Source: Velocimicrobium porci
GTDB lineage: Bacteria > Bacillota > Clostridia > Lachnospirales > Lachnospiraceae
NCBI RefSeq assembly: GCF_009696045.1
Contig: NZ_VUMT01000006.1
Span: 62,001 to 126,000, forward strand
DNA: 64,000 nt
Direction: 5' to 3'
Each line of letters opens with the position of its first letter. The first letter of the stretch is position 1. A program made the translations under genes and the position numbers. This document shows positions 27,791 to 38,303 of this stretch, piece by piece. Below the pieces are notes generated by a model, which was not told the DNA's origin, did no database searches, and saw only the letters and a list, made by a program, of their open reading frames with translations.

Positions 27791-29020
27791 ATGAGTAAAG
27801 TAATTGTAGTAGGTGGTGGGGCAGCAGGAATGATGGCTGCAATTTTTGCTGCTCGAAATGGAAATGATGTATCAATTTATGAAAAAAATGAAAAACTAGG
27901 GAAAAAACTGTTTATAACAGGAAAGGGACGATGCAATATTACAAATGCAGCTGATATGGATATTCTATTTGACAGTGTTATGTCAAATAGAAAATTTTTG
28001 TATAGTGCATTTTATAGCTTTACGAACCAGGATGTAATTGAATTTTTTGAACAGTTAGGATGTAAGACGAAAGTGGAACGGGGAAATCGTGTATTTCCGG
28101 TGTCGGATAAATCATCCGATGTCATAGGGGCGATGAAGCGGGAATTGAATCGGCTTGGAGTTGCTATTCAATTAAATTGTCAAGTGGAACGGATTGTTGT
28201 AGAAAATGGAAAAGCAGAAGGAATTTATATAAAAGGAAAAAAAGAAAAAATTTGTTGTGATAAACTCATCATTGCAACAGGTGGTCTATCCTATCCAACA
28301 ACGGGTTCTACCGGAGACGGATATCGCTTTGCAGAGGCAATCGGACATACAATTACAGAGCTTTCTCCTTCTTTAGTTCCATTTGAAATCAAAGAGCCCT
28401 ATGTAAAGGAACTTCAGGGGTTATCTCTTAGAAATGTAAATTTAACAGTAAAAGCCGGTGTGAAAGAGATTTATCACGAATTTGGTGAGATGTTATTTAC
28501 TCATTATGGAGTGAGTGGTCCTGTTGTATTAAGTGCAAGTCCGTATGTAGTTCCGTATATTGGGAAGAAAGAATTGACAATTGCTGTCGATTTGAAACCA
28601 GCATTAACAGAAGAACAGTTAGATGCAAGAATTTTAAGAGATTTTGAACAGGTGAAAAATAAACAATATAAAAATTCTTTAGATCAATTATTGCCAAGAA
28701 AGATGATTCCTGTTATCATTTCACTTAGTGAAATTGATCCTGAAAAAAAGGTAAATTTCATTACGAAAGAGGAAAGAAGGAAGTTAGTTTCGCAAATGAA
28801 ACATTTTGAATTCCATGTGAAGGGAATTAGAGATTATAAAGAAGCCATTATCACAAAAGGTGGAATTAAAGTAAAAGAAATTGACCCTGGTACAATGGAA
28901 TCCAAGAAAGCTTCTGGTGTTTATTTTGTCGGAGAAGTTTTAGATTTGGATGCATTGACAGGAGGATTTAATTTGCAAATTGCCTGGTCTACTGCATTTT
29001 TGGCAGGGAATGCGGTATAA
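27791..29020 (+). CDS. FAD-dependent oxidoreductase of the HI0933/YhiN family
   Basis: The 409-residue flavoprotein has the dinucleotide-binding motif VIVVGGGAAGMMAA at the N-terminus. The family hallmarks GKKLFITGKGRCNITN (~37-52) and LATGGLSYPTTGSTGDGY-like (~160-178) follow, and the C-terminal GEVLDLDALTGGFNLQIAWSTA motif completes FAD binding. Substrates are unknown for most members; a related clostridial protein (BaiN) has been linked to bile acid reduction. Located before cmk and ispH, it is part of a frequent clostridial gene order. I would not infer bile acid activity from this alone. Confidence 0.88.
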   Translation: MSKVIVVGGGAAGMMAAIFAARNGNDVSIYEKNEKLGKKLFITGKGRCNITNAADMDILFDSVMSNRKFLYSAFYSFTNQDVIEFFEQLGCKTKVERGNRVFPVSDKSSDVIGAMKRELNRLGVAIQLNCQVERIVVENGKAEGIYIKGKKEKICCDKLIIATGGLSYPTTGSTGDGYRFAEAIGHTITELSPSLVPFEIKEPYVKELQGLSLRNVNLTVKAGVKEIYHEFGEMLFTHYGVSGPVVLSASPYVVPYIGKKELTIAVDLKPALTEEQLDARILRDFEQVKNKQYKNSLDQLLPRKMIPVIISLSEIDPEKKVNFITKEERRKLVSQMKHFEFHVKGIRDYKEAIITKGGIKVKEIDPGTMESKKASGVYFVGEVLDLDALTGGFNLQIAWSTAFLAGNAV

Positions 29021-29060
29021 GCATGGATTGGGTCAGATTTAAGAAAAAGGAGAAAAGAGA

Positions 29061-29729
29061 ATGAGTTATAGTATTGCTATTGATGGACCTGCGGGAGCAG
29101 GAAAAAGTACGATTGCGAAAAAGATTGCAAAAAAATTGAATTTTATTTATGTTGATACGGGTGCGATGTATCGTGCAATGGCACTTTTTATGATTCAAAA
29201 GCAGGTAGATAGAGAAGCTGAAGAATTGATTGGAACAATCTGTAAAGAGGCAGATATCACAATTGTATATGAAAATGGAGAACAACAAGTAATTTTAAAT
29301 GGCTCTAATGTTACAAAGCTTCTTCGGACAGAAGAGGCGGGAAAAATGGCTTCTTTTGTCGCAAAAAATAAGAATGTCCGGAAAAAATTAGTTGATTTAC
29401 AGCAAAAAATGGCAAAAACAACGGATGTTATAATGGATGGAAGAGATATTGGAACCTGTGTTCTTCCAGAGGCAGATGTAAAAATCTATCTTACGGCAAG
29501 TTCAAAGGAACGAGCATTAAGACGTTATAAAGAACTGGTAGAAAAAGGTGTTACTTGTGATTTAGATGAAATTGAAAAGGATATTATCGCAAGAGATGAG
29601 CAAGATATGAATAGAGAAGTATCACCGTTAAAAAAAGCGGAAGATGCAATTCTTGTAGATTCCTCCAACATGACGATTGATGAGGTTGTTGAACGGATTA
29701 TTGATATTTTTCGCAAGAAGATGAAATAA
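29061..29729 (+). CDS. cmk: Cytidylate kinase
   Basis: The 222-residue nucleoside monophosphate kinase phosphorylates CMP and dCMP. The P-loop GPAGAGKST is at residues 9-17. The substrate regions YVDTGAMYRA (~33-42) and MDGRDIGTCVLPEADVKIYLTAS (~128-150) are intact. It starts behind AAAGGAG and is the first of a cmk-ispH-S1 series whose order is well conserved in Clostridia. Confidence 0.97.
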   Translation: MSYSIAIDGPAGAGKSTIAKKIAKKLNFIYVDTGAMYRAMALFMIQKQVDREAEELIGTICKEADITIVYENGEQQVILNGSNVTKLLRTEEAGKMASFVAKNKNVRKKLVDLQQKMAKTTDVIMDGRDIGTCVLPEADVKIYLTASSKERALRRYKELVEKGVTCDLDEIEKDIIARDEQDMNREVSPLKKAEDAILVDSSNMTIDEVVERIIDIFRKKMK

Positions 29730-29776
29730 AGAAGAATAAAATGGAAAAGAAAAAGAACAGGAGAAGTCGATAGAGA

Positions 29777-30619
29777 ATGGAAGTGACTTTGGCAAAAAGT
29801 GCAGGTTTTTGTTTCGGAGTAAAGCGTGCAGTGGATACTGTTTATAAAGAAATTAGGAAGAATAGACCAGTCTATACTTATGGTCCAATTATTCATAATG
29901 ATGAAGTCGTAAAAGATTTAGAAAAAAAAGGTGTAAAAGTTATCAAGAGTTTAGAAGAAATAGACGATATACCAAAAGGGACAATTATTATCCGCTCTCA
30001 CGGGGTATCAAAAAAAGAATATGATACAATTTTGGCAAAAGGATTTGAAATTGTAGATGCAACATGTCCTTTTGTTAAAAAAATTCATAATAGCGTCTTA
30101 AAAGAGAGCAAAGAAGGAAAAGAAATTGTCATAATTGGTAATGCCAATCATCCGGAAGTTCAAGGAATTAAAGGGTGGAGCGATAGTAACTGCACTGTAA
30201 TCGAAACAGAGGAAGAAGCTTTAAAATATAGTATTTCAAATAACAAGAAAGTTTGTATTGTTGCACAAACGACATTTAATTACAAGAAATTTAAAGATTT
30301 AGTTGAAATTATTTCAAAAAAGGGTTATGATATACTTGCTTTAAATACAATTTGTAACGCTACAGAAGAGCGTCAGACAGAAGCAAGAGAACTTGCTAAG
30401 GTTTCGGATGCAATGATTGTGATAGGTGGTAAACAGAGTTCGAATACACAGAAGCTTGTAGAGATATGTAAAAGTGAATGTGACGATACTTATTATATAC
30501 AGACACTCGTTGACCTAGATTTAGAAAAGTTGAAATCGTTTCGTAGCGTAGGTATTACCGCAGGGGCATCGACCCCAAATAATATTATCAAGGAGGTCCA
30601 AATAGCATGTCAGAAATGA
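29777..30619 (+). CDS. ispH: 4-hydroxy-3-methylbut-2-enyl diphosphate reductase
   Basis: The 280-residue iron-sulfur enzyme performs the last step of the MEP isoprenoid pathway, giving IPP and DMAPP. The cluster ligands are Cys12 (AGFCFGVKRAV), Cys97 (ATCPFV) and Cys193 (TICNAT). Substrate-binding residues around His40 and the NANHPEVQG segment are intact. In many Clostridia IspH is fused to S1 repeats. Here it stops at TGA 30617-30619, and a separate S1 protein begins 13 bases earlier in another frame. Confidence 0.96.
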   Translation: MEVTLAKSAGFCFGVKRAVDTVYKEIRKNRPVYTYGPIIHNDEVVKDLEKKGVKVIKSLEEIDDIPKGTIIIRSHGVSKKEYDTILAKGFEIVDATCPFVKKIHNSVLKESKEGKEIVIIGNANHPEVQGIKGWSDSNCTVIETEEEALKYSISNNKKVCIVAQTTFNYKKFKDLVEIISKKGYDILALNTICNATEERQTEARELAKVSDAMIVIGGKQSSNTQKLVEICKSECDDTYYIQTLVDLDLEKLKSFRSVGITAGASTPNNIIKEVQIACQK

Positions 30620-31689
30620 GTTTTGAACAGTTATTGGAAGAATCATTAGTAACAATTCATAATGGAGAGGTAGTAAAGGGCACGGTAATCGGTGTTAAAG
30701 AAGACGAAATCATCCTAAATATAGGTTACAAAGCCGATGGTATCATTACTAGAAATGAATACACCAATGCACCTAATGTGGATTTAACAACTATGGTTCA
30801 AATTGGAGATGAAATGGAAGCTAAAGTACTTAAAGTAAATGATGGAGAAGGACAAGTTCTTCTTACTTATAAGAGATTAGCTGCTGAAAAAGGAAATAAG
30901 AGATTAGAAGAAGCATTTAATAATAAAGAAGTATTAAAAGCTTCTGTAGCTGCTGTATTAGATGGTGGTTTAAGTGTTGTAGTTGACGAAGCAAGAGTAT
31001 TTATACCAGCCAGCTTAGTTTCCGACACATATGAAAAAGATTTATCAAAATATAAAGATCAGGAAATCGAATTTGTAATTAGTGAATTCAATCCAAAGAG
31101 AAGAAGAATTATCGGTGACCGTAAGCAATTATTAGTTGCTAAAAAACAAGAATTACAGAAAGAATTATTTGCAAAAATCAAAGTTGGCGATACTGTAGAA
31201 GGTACTGTTAAAAATGTTACAGACTTTGGTGCGTTTATTGATTTAGGCGGTGTAGATGGTTTATTACACATTTCTGAAATGTCTTGGGGTCGTGTTGATA
31301 ATCCAAAGAAAATTTTCAAAGTTGGTGATGAATTAAAAGTTCTCATTAAAGATATCCAGGGAGAAAAAATTGCACTTAGCTTAAAATTTGCAGATCAGAA
31401 CCCTTGGTTAACTGCTTCTGAAAAATATGCAGTTGATACTGTAGTAACGGGTAAAGTTGCTCGTATGACAGATTTTGGTGCATTTGTAGAATTAGAGCCA
31501 GGTGTAGATGCTTTATTACATGTTTCCCAGATTTCCAAAGAACATGTTGAAAAACCTGCAGATGTATTGAAGGTAGGTCAGGAAATTACTGCAAAAGTTG
31601 TTGATTTTAACAACGATGAAAAGAAAATCAGTATTAGTGTAAAGGCATTGGCTGTAGAAACAGAAGCTGAAGCAACAGAAGAAGAATAA
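30607..31689 (+). CDS. S1 RNA-binding repeat protein (ribosomal protein S1-like)
   Basis: The 360-residue protein has four S1-type repeats: ~17-88, a degenerate one at ~100-170, ~190-262 (VKNVTDFGAFIDLGGVDGLLHIS) and ~275-347 (VARMTDFGAFVELEPGVDALLHVS). It is shorter than the six-repeat S1 of proteobacteria, as usual in Firmicutes (YpfD type), and probably helps mRNAs bind the ribosome or be processed. It starts inside the last codons of ispH, behind AAGGAGG located in ispH, so translation is probably coupled. The C-terminus is acidic. Confidence 0.92.
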   Translation: MSEMSFEQLLEESLVTIHNGEVVKGTVIGVKEDEIILNIGYKADGIITRNEYTNAPNVDLTTMVQIGDEMEAKVLKVNDGEGQVLLTYKRLAAEKGNKRLEEAFNNKEVLKASVAAVLDGGLSVVVDEARVFIPASLVSDTYEKDLSKYKDQEIEFVISEFNPKRRRIIGDRKQLLVAKKQELQKELFAKIKVGDTVEGTVKNVTDFGAFIDLGGVDGLLHISEMSWGRVDNPKKIFKVGDELKVLIKDIQGEKIALSLKFADQNPWLTASEKYAVDTVVTGKVARMTDFGAFVELEPGVDALLHVSQISKEHVEKPADVLKVGQEITAKVVDFNNDEKKISISVKALAVETEAEATEEE

Positions 31690-31719
31690 GAATCAATGAT
31701 TCAATAAAGGAGTGTTTCT

Positions 31720-32499
31720 ATGGCAATTGATTATGAAGGTTTCAAAGGACAAGTATTTCAACTGACAAAAATTGATTTGAATGCTTACAAAGAACGCCAG
31801 ATGAAGCGTAGAATTGATGCATTAATCAGTAAGCGTGGTGTAAAAAACTATGATGATTATGTAAAGCTTCTTCGCTCGGATAAGGTGGCATTTGAGGAAT
31901 TTGTCAATTATCTTACAATCAATGTTTCTGAATTTTATCGAAATCCGGAACAATGGACATTATTGGAGCGTGAGATTTTTCCATACCTGTTCGATAAATT
32001 TGGAAAACGATTAAAAATCTGGAGTGCCGCTTGCTCAACCGGCGATGAGCCTTATTCATTGGTTATGCTATTATCGAAATTTATGCCGTTAAGCAATATT
32101 AAAGTTATTGCAACAGATATTGACAAGCAAGTATTAGATAAAGCGAGAATGGGTTTATATAATGACAAGAGTTTAAAAGCACTGCCACAGGAATTTGTAA
32201 AGGAATATTTTACAAAGATTGGAGATAAATCATATCAGATTTCAGATAAAATAAAATCATGTGTTGAATTTAAGCAGCATAATTTGTTGAAGGATTCTTA
32301 TCCGACAAACTGTGATATGATTATTTGCCGTAATGTATTAATCTATTTTACAGAAGAGGCAAAAGATGATATATACAGAAAGTTTAATTCATCACTCAAA
32401 AAAGATGGAATTTTATTTGTTGGAAGTACAGAACAGATTATTCAACCACAGAACCTTGGTTATGAGTCAAAACGGTCCTTTTTCTATAAAAAAATATAA
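31720..32499 (+). CDS. cheR: Chemoreceptor glutamate methyltransferase CheR
   Basis: The 259-residue enzyme transfers methyl groups from SAM to glutamates of chemoreceptors. It has the N-terminal helical CheR domain (~1-75, YKERQMKRRIDALISKRG) and the SAM-binding domain with WSAACSTGDEPYSLVMLL (~99-116) and IICRNVLIYF (~204-213). No other che gene is adjacent, but an MCP is encoded 8 kb downstream. It is cotranscribed with the S1 gene or has an unseen promoter, and it ends at a strong tetraloop terminator. Confidence 0.95.
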   Translation: MAIDYEGFKGQVFQLTKIDLNAYKERQMKRRIDALISKRGVKNYDDYVKLLRSDKVAFEEFVNYLTINVSEFYRNPEQWTLLEREIFPYLFDKFGKRLKIWSAACSTGDEPYSLVMLLSKFMPLSNIKVIATDIDKQVLDKARMGLYNDKSLKALPQEFVKEYFTKIGDKSYQISDKIKSCVEFKQHNLLKDSYPTNCDMIICRNVLIYFTEEAKDDIYRKFNSSLKKDGILFVGSTEQIIQPQNLGYESKRSFFYKKI

Positions 32500-32527
32500 G
32501 CAGATCCCTTCGGGGGTCTGCTTTTTT
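32499..32527 (+). terminator. Rho-independent terminator with TTCG tetraloop
   Basis: A 10-bp stem (32499-32508 with 32513-32522) closed by TTCG is followed by six T. The stem overlaps the last base of the cheR stop codon. Confidence 0.95.
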
Positions 32528-32557
32528 GACTTCTTACAAAATTATAAAAATTTTCAG

Positions 32558-32586
32558 TTGATTTTTATAAAGCTATCTAGTATATT
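32558..32586 (+). promoter_or_regulatory. Sigma-A promoter of the plsX-acpP-rnc-smc-ftsY operon
   Basis: TTGATT (32558-32563), a 17-base spacer and TATATT (32581-32586), ~50 bases before plsX. I looked for a FapR-type palindrome around it and saw none. Confidence 0.7.
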
Positions 32587-32632
32587 ATGTAAGTAGATAT
32601 AACTTATCATAGAAAAGAAGATGGGAGATAAC

Positions 32633-33643
32633 ATGCAGGGTTTAGTTAAAGTTGCAGTTGATGCAATGGGCGGCGATAATGCACCTGAAGAGATTGTTAA
32701 AGGTGCAGTAGAAGCTGTTTGCGAAAGTAAACAGATAAAAGTATTTCTTGTTGGGAAAGAAGCGGCTATCCGCTCAGAATTAGAAAAGTATTCTTTTGAC
32801 AAGGAAAGAATTGAAGTTGTAAATGCAGATGATGTAATTACGAATGATGAAGCTCCTGTAATGGCAATCCGAAGAAAGAAAGAATCCTCTATTGTTGTGG
32901 CAATGAATCTTGTAAAGCAAAGAGAAGCCGATGCTTTTGTTTCAGCAGGAAGCACAGGTGCAATTTTAGTAGGAGGGCAATTGATTGTCGGAAGAATAAA
33001 AGGTATAGAAAGACCACCATTAGCACCATTAATTCCAACATTGAAAGGAGTATCCTTACTTGTTGACTGCGGTGCGAATGTAGATGCCCGTTCTTCTCAT
33101 TTGGTACAATTTGCCAAAATGGGTTCGGTATATATGGAACATGTAATGGGAGTTAAAAATCCTAAAGTTGCGATTGTCAATATTGGAGCAGAAGAAGAAA
33201 AAGGAAATATGCTTGTAAAAGAAACCTATCCATTATTAAAAAATTGTAATGAGATTAACTTTATAGGAAGTATTGAAGCACGGGATATTCCAACCGGCAT
33301 GGCAGATGTAATTGTTTGTGAGGCATTTGTTGGAAATGTAATTTTAAAATTGTATGAAGGATTGGGCGCTGCACTGATTTCTAAGATTAAAGGCGGCATG
33401 ATGTCCTCGTTGAGGAGTAAAATAGGAGCTTTGCTTGTAAAACCTGCATTAAAGAAGACACTGAAATCATTTGATGCATCGGAATATGGAGGAGCACCAA
33501 TGCTTGGATTGAATGGTCTTGTTGTAAAGACGCATGGAAGTTCAAAAAGTATTGAGGTAAAAAATTCGATTCTTCAATGTATTGCATTTAAAGAACAAGA
33601 AATAAACGAAAAAATAAAAGAAAATGTATTGAATCAAGATTAA
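32633..33643 (+). CDS. plsX: Phosphate acyltransferase PlsX
   Basis: The 336-residue peripheral membrane enzyme makes acyl-phosphate from acyl-ACP, feeding PlsY in phospholipid synthesis. The N-terminus VAVDAMGGDNAPEEIVKGA is diagnostic, and SAGSTGAILVGG (~107-118) and GNVILKLYEG (~240) are conserved. I place the start at ATG 32633 because GGGAG lies six bases before it; an in-frame ATG at 32621 overlaps that ribosome binding site. It is the first gene of the fatty acid/phospholipid cluster and is followed closely by acpP. Confidence 0.95.
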   Translation: MQGLVKVAVDAMGGDNAPEEIVKGAVEAVCESKQIKVFLVGKEAAIRSELEKYSFDKERIEVVNADDVITNDEAPVMAIRRKKESSIVVAMNLVKQREADAFVSAGSTGAILVGGQLIVGRIKGIERPPLAPLIPTLKGVSLLVDCGANVDARSSHLVQFAKMGSVYMEHVMGVKNPKVAIVNIGAEEEKGNMLVKETYPLLKNCNEINFIGSIEARDIPTGMADVIVCEAFVGNVILKLYEGLGAALISKIKGGMMSSLRSKIGALLVKPALKKTLKSFDASEYGGAPMLGLNGLVVKTHGSSKSIEVKNSILQCIAFKEQEINEKIKENVLNQD

Positions 33644-33658
33644 AGAAAGGTGAGAAAT

Positions 33659-33889
33659 ATGGAATTCGAAAAATTACAGAAAATCATAAGTGAAGTATTA
33701 AATGTAGGAGAAGATGAAATTACAATGGATACTACATTTGTAGATGATTTAGGAGCAGATTCTTTGGATGTATTCCAGATTATTATGGGAATTGAAGAAG
33801 AATTTGATATTGAAATTGCAAATGATGCAGCAGAGAGTATTGTAACGGTCGGTGATGCAGTAGAGCAGATTAAGAACGCTACAAATTAA
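33659..33889 (+). CDS. acpP: Acyl carrier protein
   Basis: The 76-residue acidic four-helix protein carries growing acyl chains on a phosphopantetheine arm attached to Ser35 in the GADSLD motif. Length and sequence are canonical. The start at ATG 33659 follows AAAGGTGAG; an in-frame GTG at 33650 is part of that site. It lies between plsX and rnc, the standard order. Confidence 0.97.
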   Translation: MEFEKLQKIISEVLNVGEDEITMDTTFVDDLGADSLDVFQIIMGIEEEFDIEIANDAAESIVTVGDAVEQIKNATN

Positions 33890-33930
33890 GAAAAGGAATG
33901 TTGTTTGAATAAGAAAATAAGGATTAATAT

Positions 33931-33976
33931 CAGTCAATTAGCAAGCCTTCTAAAGCATGTTAATTGACTGTATTTT
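33931..33976 (+). other. Hairpin with T-rich tail between acpP and rnc
   Basis: A 10-bp stem (CAGTCAATTA 33931-33940 with TAATTGACTG 33961-33970) is followed by TATTTTT and then, within ten bases, by the rnc ribosome binding site AGGAGA. It could be a partial terminator that lowers rnc and downstream expression relative to acpP, or a processing site. Confidence 0.6.
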
Positions 33977-33989
33977 TAGGAGAATTGAG

Positions 33990-34691
33990 ATGTCAACAAG
34001 AGGAACAGTTGCTGAATTTGAGCAGATTATAAATTATGAATTTAATAATAAATCTTTCATTCGTCAGGCACTTACCCATAGCTCTTATGCGAATGAAAAA
34101 CGTATGAATAAGCTTTATAATAACGAACGCTTGGAATTTTTAGGAGATGCAGTGTTGGAACTTGTATCCAGTGAATTTTTGTATACAAATTATCCAAATA
34201 TGCACGAAGGTGAGCTGACAAAGTTAAGGGCAAGTATTGTTTGTGAACCGACGTTAGCATTATGTGCGAAAGCACTTTCTTTAGGAAATTTTATTTTACT
34301 TGGAAAAGGAGAAGACGGAACAGGGGGAAGAGAAAGAGCCTCCATTCTGTCTGATGCATTAGAGTCCGTAATTGGTGCAATTTATTTAGATGGTGGTTTT
34401 ACTAGTGCAAAAGAGTTTGTCCTAAAATATATCATGCGGGACATTGATAAGAAAAAGCTCTTTTATGATAGTAAGACTATCTTGCAGGAAACAGTCCAAA
34501 GTATGGGAACAGGAGAGTTATCTTATAAGTTATTGCAGGAAGAAGGTCCTGACCATAATAAAAAATTTACAGTTGCTGCTTATATTGGAGAAAAACAGTT
34601 TTCTGTCGGGGTAGGAAGGACAAAAAAAGCTGCGGAACAAGAGGCAGCTTATAAGACACTTCTTTTTCTTAGAGGACAGAGTTCTGATTGA
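33990..34691 (+). CDS. rnc: Ribonuclease III
   Basis: The 233-residue double-strand-specific endonuclease processes rRNA precursors and structured mRNAs. The catalytic signature NERLEFLGDAVLEL is at ~45-58, and a C-terminal dsRNA-binding domain spans ~160-230 (GPDHNKKFTVAAYIG and KKAAEQEAAYKTL). The start at 33990 follows AGGAGA. An in-frame ATG at 33957 lies within the hairpin at 33931-33970 and is unlikely. rnc-smc-ftsY is a conserved order in Firmicutes. Confidence 0.97.
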   Translation: MSTRGTVAEFEQIINYEFNNKSFIRQALTHSSYANEKRMNKLYNNERLEFLGDAVLELVSSEFLYTNYPNMHEGELTKLRASIVCEPTLALCAKALSLGNFILLGKGEDGTGGRERASILSDALESVIGAIYLDGGFTSAKEFVLKYIMRDIDKKKLFYDSKTILQETVQSMGTGELSYKLLQEEGPDHNKKFTVAAYIGEKQFSVGVGRTKKAAEQEAAYKTLLFLRGQSSD

Positions 34692-34731
34692 GAAGTGTTT
34701 TAAAAAGTAACGAGAAAGAATAGGAGTTAGA

Positions 34732-37700
34732 ATGTATCTTAAAAGCATTGAAGTACAGGGCTTTAAGTCCTTTGCAAATAAACTGACATTTGAATTTCAT
34801 GATGGGATTACGGCAATTGTGGGACCAAATGGAAGTGGAAAAAGTAACGTAGCAGATGCGGTTCGCTGGGTTCTTGGTGAACAGAGTGCAAAACAGCTTC
34901 GTGGTTCAAAAATGGAGGATGTTATTTTTTCAGGAACAGAAACACGAAAACCACAGAGTTATGCCTATGTTGCAATTACACTGGATAATTCAGATCACAA
35001 GTTAGCAACTTCATATGAAGAAGTAACCGTTGCAAGACGAGTGTACCGTTCTGGTGAAAGTGAATACTTAATGAATGGAAGCAATTGCCGTCTAAAGGAT
35101 GTCCAAGAGTTATTTTTAGACACAGGTATTGGTAAAGAGGGATATTCTATTATTGGACAGGGACAGATTGATAAAATTCTAAGTGGAAAACCAGAAGATC
35201 GCCGGGAATTGTTTGATGAAGCTGCTGGTATTGTGAAATTTAAAAAAAGAAAAGCAACAGCAGAAAAAAATTTGGATTCAGAGCGGCAGAATTTATGTCG
35301 TATTAATGATATTTTATCAGAAATCGAAACACAGGTTGGTCCGCTGGAACAGCAATCAAAAGTTGCAAAGGAATATTTGGCATTAAAAGAAGAACTGAAA
35401 ACATTGGATGTTTCAATGTTTTTAATGGAATATGATAAAAATCATGATGAATTAAAAGCGGTTAATGAGAAATTAAAAATTGCAGAACAGCAATTAGGAG
35501 AAAAAAAAGCAACGTACGAAAGTACAAAAGATGAGTATGAAAAATTAGAAAAGTCTTTAGAAGAAAAAAATGTACGACTCGAAGAACATACAACTTTGCA
35601 AAATGAATCACGTCTTCAAAAAGAAAAACTAGAAGGTGATATAAAAGTATTAAGAGAGCAGATTATTGCAACAAGGCAAAACCGCACTCATTATAAGGAG
35701 CGTGTTGCTTCTTCCGAACAGTTTTTGACAGCCAAAAGAAATGAACTGAAAGAATTAGAAAAAAAGAAATTTGATTTGCAAGAAGAGTCTGATCGGATTA
35801 CAAAAGAGCAAAAAAAAGCAGAGAAAGAATTGCAAGAGATTTTAAGCCGGATGGAGGCGTATACAGAAGAACTTGAAAGCTATAATAAAGCAAGGTATCA
35901 GGCTTTGCATGAAGATACTGATGTAAAGACAAATCTTCAAAAATATCAGACTATGCTGGAACAGGTAAATATTAAAAAGGCAGAACTTGTAAAGAGAATT
36001 TTAAAAAATAAAAGTGATGAAGCAGGATTTGATGAAGAAATTTTGAATGAAAGAAAGAAATTGGAAGAACTTTCAGAAAAGCTTCAGTTATTTGAACAAG
36101 AAAAAAAAGAAAAACTTCGAGATGTCTCGAAAGTGGAAAGTCAGATTTTGTCAAAACGAAAAGAAGAAAGCCAGTTTTCTCAGGAATATATGCGAGAGAA
36201 ATCCCGTTTGGAATCATTGAAAAATATGACAGAGCGTTACGATGGTTATGGTCAGAGTATCCGAAGAGTAATGGAACAAAAAGACCATAAACCAGGAATT
36301 GTCGGTGTTGTCGCAGATATTATTAAAGTTCCAAAAGAGTATGAGGTTGCGATTGAAATTGCTTTAGGCGGAAGTATTCAAAATATTGTTACAGAAGATG
36401 AGAATACCGCAAAAAGCCTGATTCAATTTTTAAAACAGAATAAGTATGGGCGTGCTACTTTTCTTCCATTGACGGCAATTTCCGGTCGTGGGGGATTCTT
36501 GCATAGAGAAGCACTTAAGGAAACTGGTGTTGTTGGAGTTGCAAGTGAGCTTGTAAAGGCAGAACAACGATTTGCAAGTCTGTTAGAATATCTTTTGGGG
36601 CGGGTTTTGATTGTTGACCATATTGATCATGCCATTTCGATTGCTAAAAAATATAAGCAGTCTATCCGAATTGTCACGTTAGAGGGAGAACAGATTAACC
36701 CTGGAGGGGCAATGTCAGGAGGAGCATTTAAAAATTCAAGTAATTTGCTTGGAAGACGGCGGGAAATGGAGGATATGGAAAAGCAAATCCTTTCTCACGA
36801 AACTAGTTTAGTAGAAATCCGAAAGAACATTGAAAACGAGAGTGAAAGAAAACAAAAACTGGAAAAGGATATTGAGCAGCTAAAGGAAACAATTCAAACA
36901 ATTTCCCTTGAACAATATTCTGCTAAAATGAAATACCAGCAGGCAAAGAAACAAAAAGAGGAAAATGAATCTATTCTTCATACAATACAATCAGATTCTA
37001 TACAGATTGAGAAACAAATAACAGAACTTAAAAGTCATATTTTTTCTTTATCAAAAGAGTTAGAGGAAAAATCATCAAAAGACAAGGAATTAGAAGAAAA
37101 GGCTTCTAAGCTTGGAAATCAGTTAGAACAGGCAAAACAGGAAGAAATAAATAAAAGAAATGAAGTTGAAAAAATTCGTTTATCTCAGTCTTCAGCCGGA
37201 CAACAAAATCAATTTTTATTGGAAAATCAGATTCGTATTCAAGAAGAAATCAGGCAAAAAGAGCAGGAATTAGAAGAACTAAAGACTGGTATGGCAGAAG
37301 GCGAAAAACAGGTTAAGGAGAAAGAGGATGCGATTGTTTCTGTTAAAAATAGGATTTTAGAATGTGAAAAAGAACTGGAAGAAATGGAACAGGCAATTCT
37401 TTCAATCAGACAGGAAAAAGAACTTATTGAAAAAAATCATAAAGGATTTTTTGCGAAAAGAGAAGAACTGTCTGAGCATATGAATGACTTGGACAAAGAA
37501 TGTTTTCGTTTGACGAGCCAAAAAGAAAAGATTTCGGAACAGATAGAGAATCAAATGAATTATATGTGGGAGGAATATGAACTTACTTATAATAGTGCAA
37601 GAGAGCTATATGTAAAAACAGAGGAAACACTTTCTTCGATTAAAAAGTCAATTGGTGAGTTAAAAGTTAAAATTCGACGTTTAGGCGATGTAAATGTAAA

Positions 37701-38292
37701 TGCAATTGAAGACTACCGAAATTTATCTGAGCGTTATACTTTGCTTGGGACGCAGAGAGATGATTTAATAGAGGCGGAAGAAGCTTTATTAGGGATTATA
37801 AAAGAGTTAGATGAAGAAATGCGAAAGCAGTTTTCTTCTAAATTTAAAGATATCCAAATACAATTTGATAAGGTATTTAAAGAATTGTTTGGTGGCGGAA
37901 AAGGAACATTAGAGTTAATGGAAGAAGAAGACATTTTGGAAGCCGGAATTCGAATTATTGCTCAGCCACCGGGGAAAAAACTCCAGAACATGATGCAGTT
38001 ATCAGGTGGAGAAAAAGCACTTACTGCAATTTCACTTTTATTTGCAATTCAGAATCTAAAGCCATCACCATTTTGTCTGTTAGATGAGATTGAAGCAGCA
38101 CTTGATGATTCGAATGTAGGAAGGTATGCGCAGTATTTACATAAACTTACAAAAGATACTCAGTTCATTGTTATTACCCATAGAAGAGGTACAATGGCAG
38201 CGGCAGATATTTTATATGGTATTACGATGCAGGAGAAAGGCGTATCAACCTTGGTATCTGTCAGTTTATTAGAAGAAGAACTAGAAAAGTAG
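34732..38292 (+). CDS. smc: Chromosome segregation protein SMC
   Basis: The 1186-residue condensin ATPase organises and segregates the chromosome with ScpA/ScpB. Walker A GPNGSGKS is at 31-38. Long coiled coils run ~165-505 and ~665-1010 on each side of a hinge at ~515-645 ([31 protein letters not shown] and NPGGAMSGG regions). The ABC signature LSGGEK is at 1090-1095, followed by Walker B with [13 protein letters not shown]. Length is standard. It is the central gene of the rnc-smc-ftsY block. Confidence 0.98.
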   Translation: MYLKSIEVQGFKSFANKLTFEFHDGITAIVGPNGSGKSNVADAVRWVLGEQSAKQLRGSKMEDVIFSGTETRKPQSYAYVAITLDNSDHKLATSYEEVTVARRVYRSGESEYLMNGSNCRLKDVQELFLDTGIGKEGYSIIGQGQIDKILSGKPEDRRELFDEAAGIVKFKKRKATAEKNLDSERQNLCRINDILSEIETQVGPLEQQSKVAKEYLALKEELKTLDVSMFLMEYDKNHDELKAVNEKLKIAEQQLGEKKATYESTKDEYEKLEKSLEEKNVRLEEHTTLQNESRLQKEKLEGDIKVLREQIIATRQNRTHYKERVASSEQFLTAKRNELKELEKKKFDLQEESDRITKEQKKAEKELQEILSRMEAYTEELESYNKARYQALHEDTDVKTNLQKYQTMLEQVNIKKAELVKRILKNKSDEAGFDEEILNERKKLEELSEKLQLFEQEKKEKLRDVSKVESQILSKRKEESQFSQEYMREKSRLESLKNMTERYDGYGQSIRRVMEQKDHKPGIVGVVADIIKVPKEYEVAIEIALGGSIQNIVTEDENTAKSLIQFLKQNKYGRATFLPLTAISGRGGFLHREALKETGVVGVASELVKAEQRFASLLEYLLGRVLIVDHIDHAISIAKKYKQSIRIVTLEGEQINPGGAMSGGAFKNSSNLLGRRREMEDMEKQILSHETSLVEIRKNIENESERKQKLEKDIEQLKETIQTISLEQYSAKMKYQQAKKQKEENESILHTIQSDSIQIEKQITELKSHIFSLSKELEEKSSKDKELEEKASKLGNQLEQAKQEEINKRNEVEKIRLSQSSAGQQNQFLLENQIRIQEEIRQKEQELEELKTGMAEGEKQVKEKEDAIVSVKNRILECEKELEEMEQAILSIRQEKELIEKNHKGFFAKREELSEHMNDLDKECFRLTSQKEKISEQIENQMNYMWEEYELTYNSARELYVKTEETLSSIKKSIGELKVKIRRLGDVNVNAIEDYRNLSERYTLLGTQRDDLIEAEEALLGIIKELDEEMRKQFSSKFKDIQIQFDKVFKELFGGGKGTLELMEEEDILEAGIRIIAQPPGKKLQNMMQLSGGEKALTAISLLFAIQNLKPSPFCLLDEIEAALDDSNVGRYAQYLHKLTKDTQFIVITHRRGTMAAADILYGITMQEKGVSTLVSVSLLEEELEK

Positions 38293-38303
38293 GAGGCGAT
38301 TAT

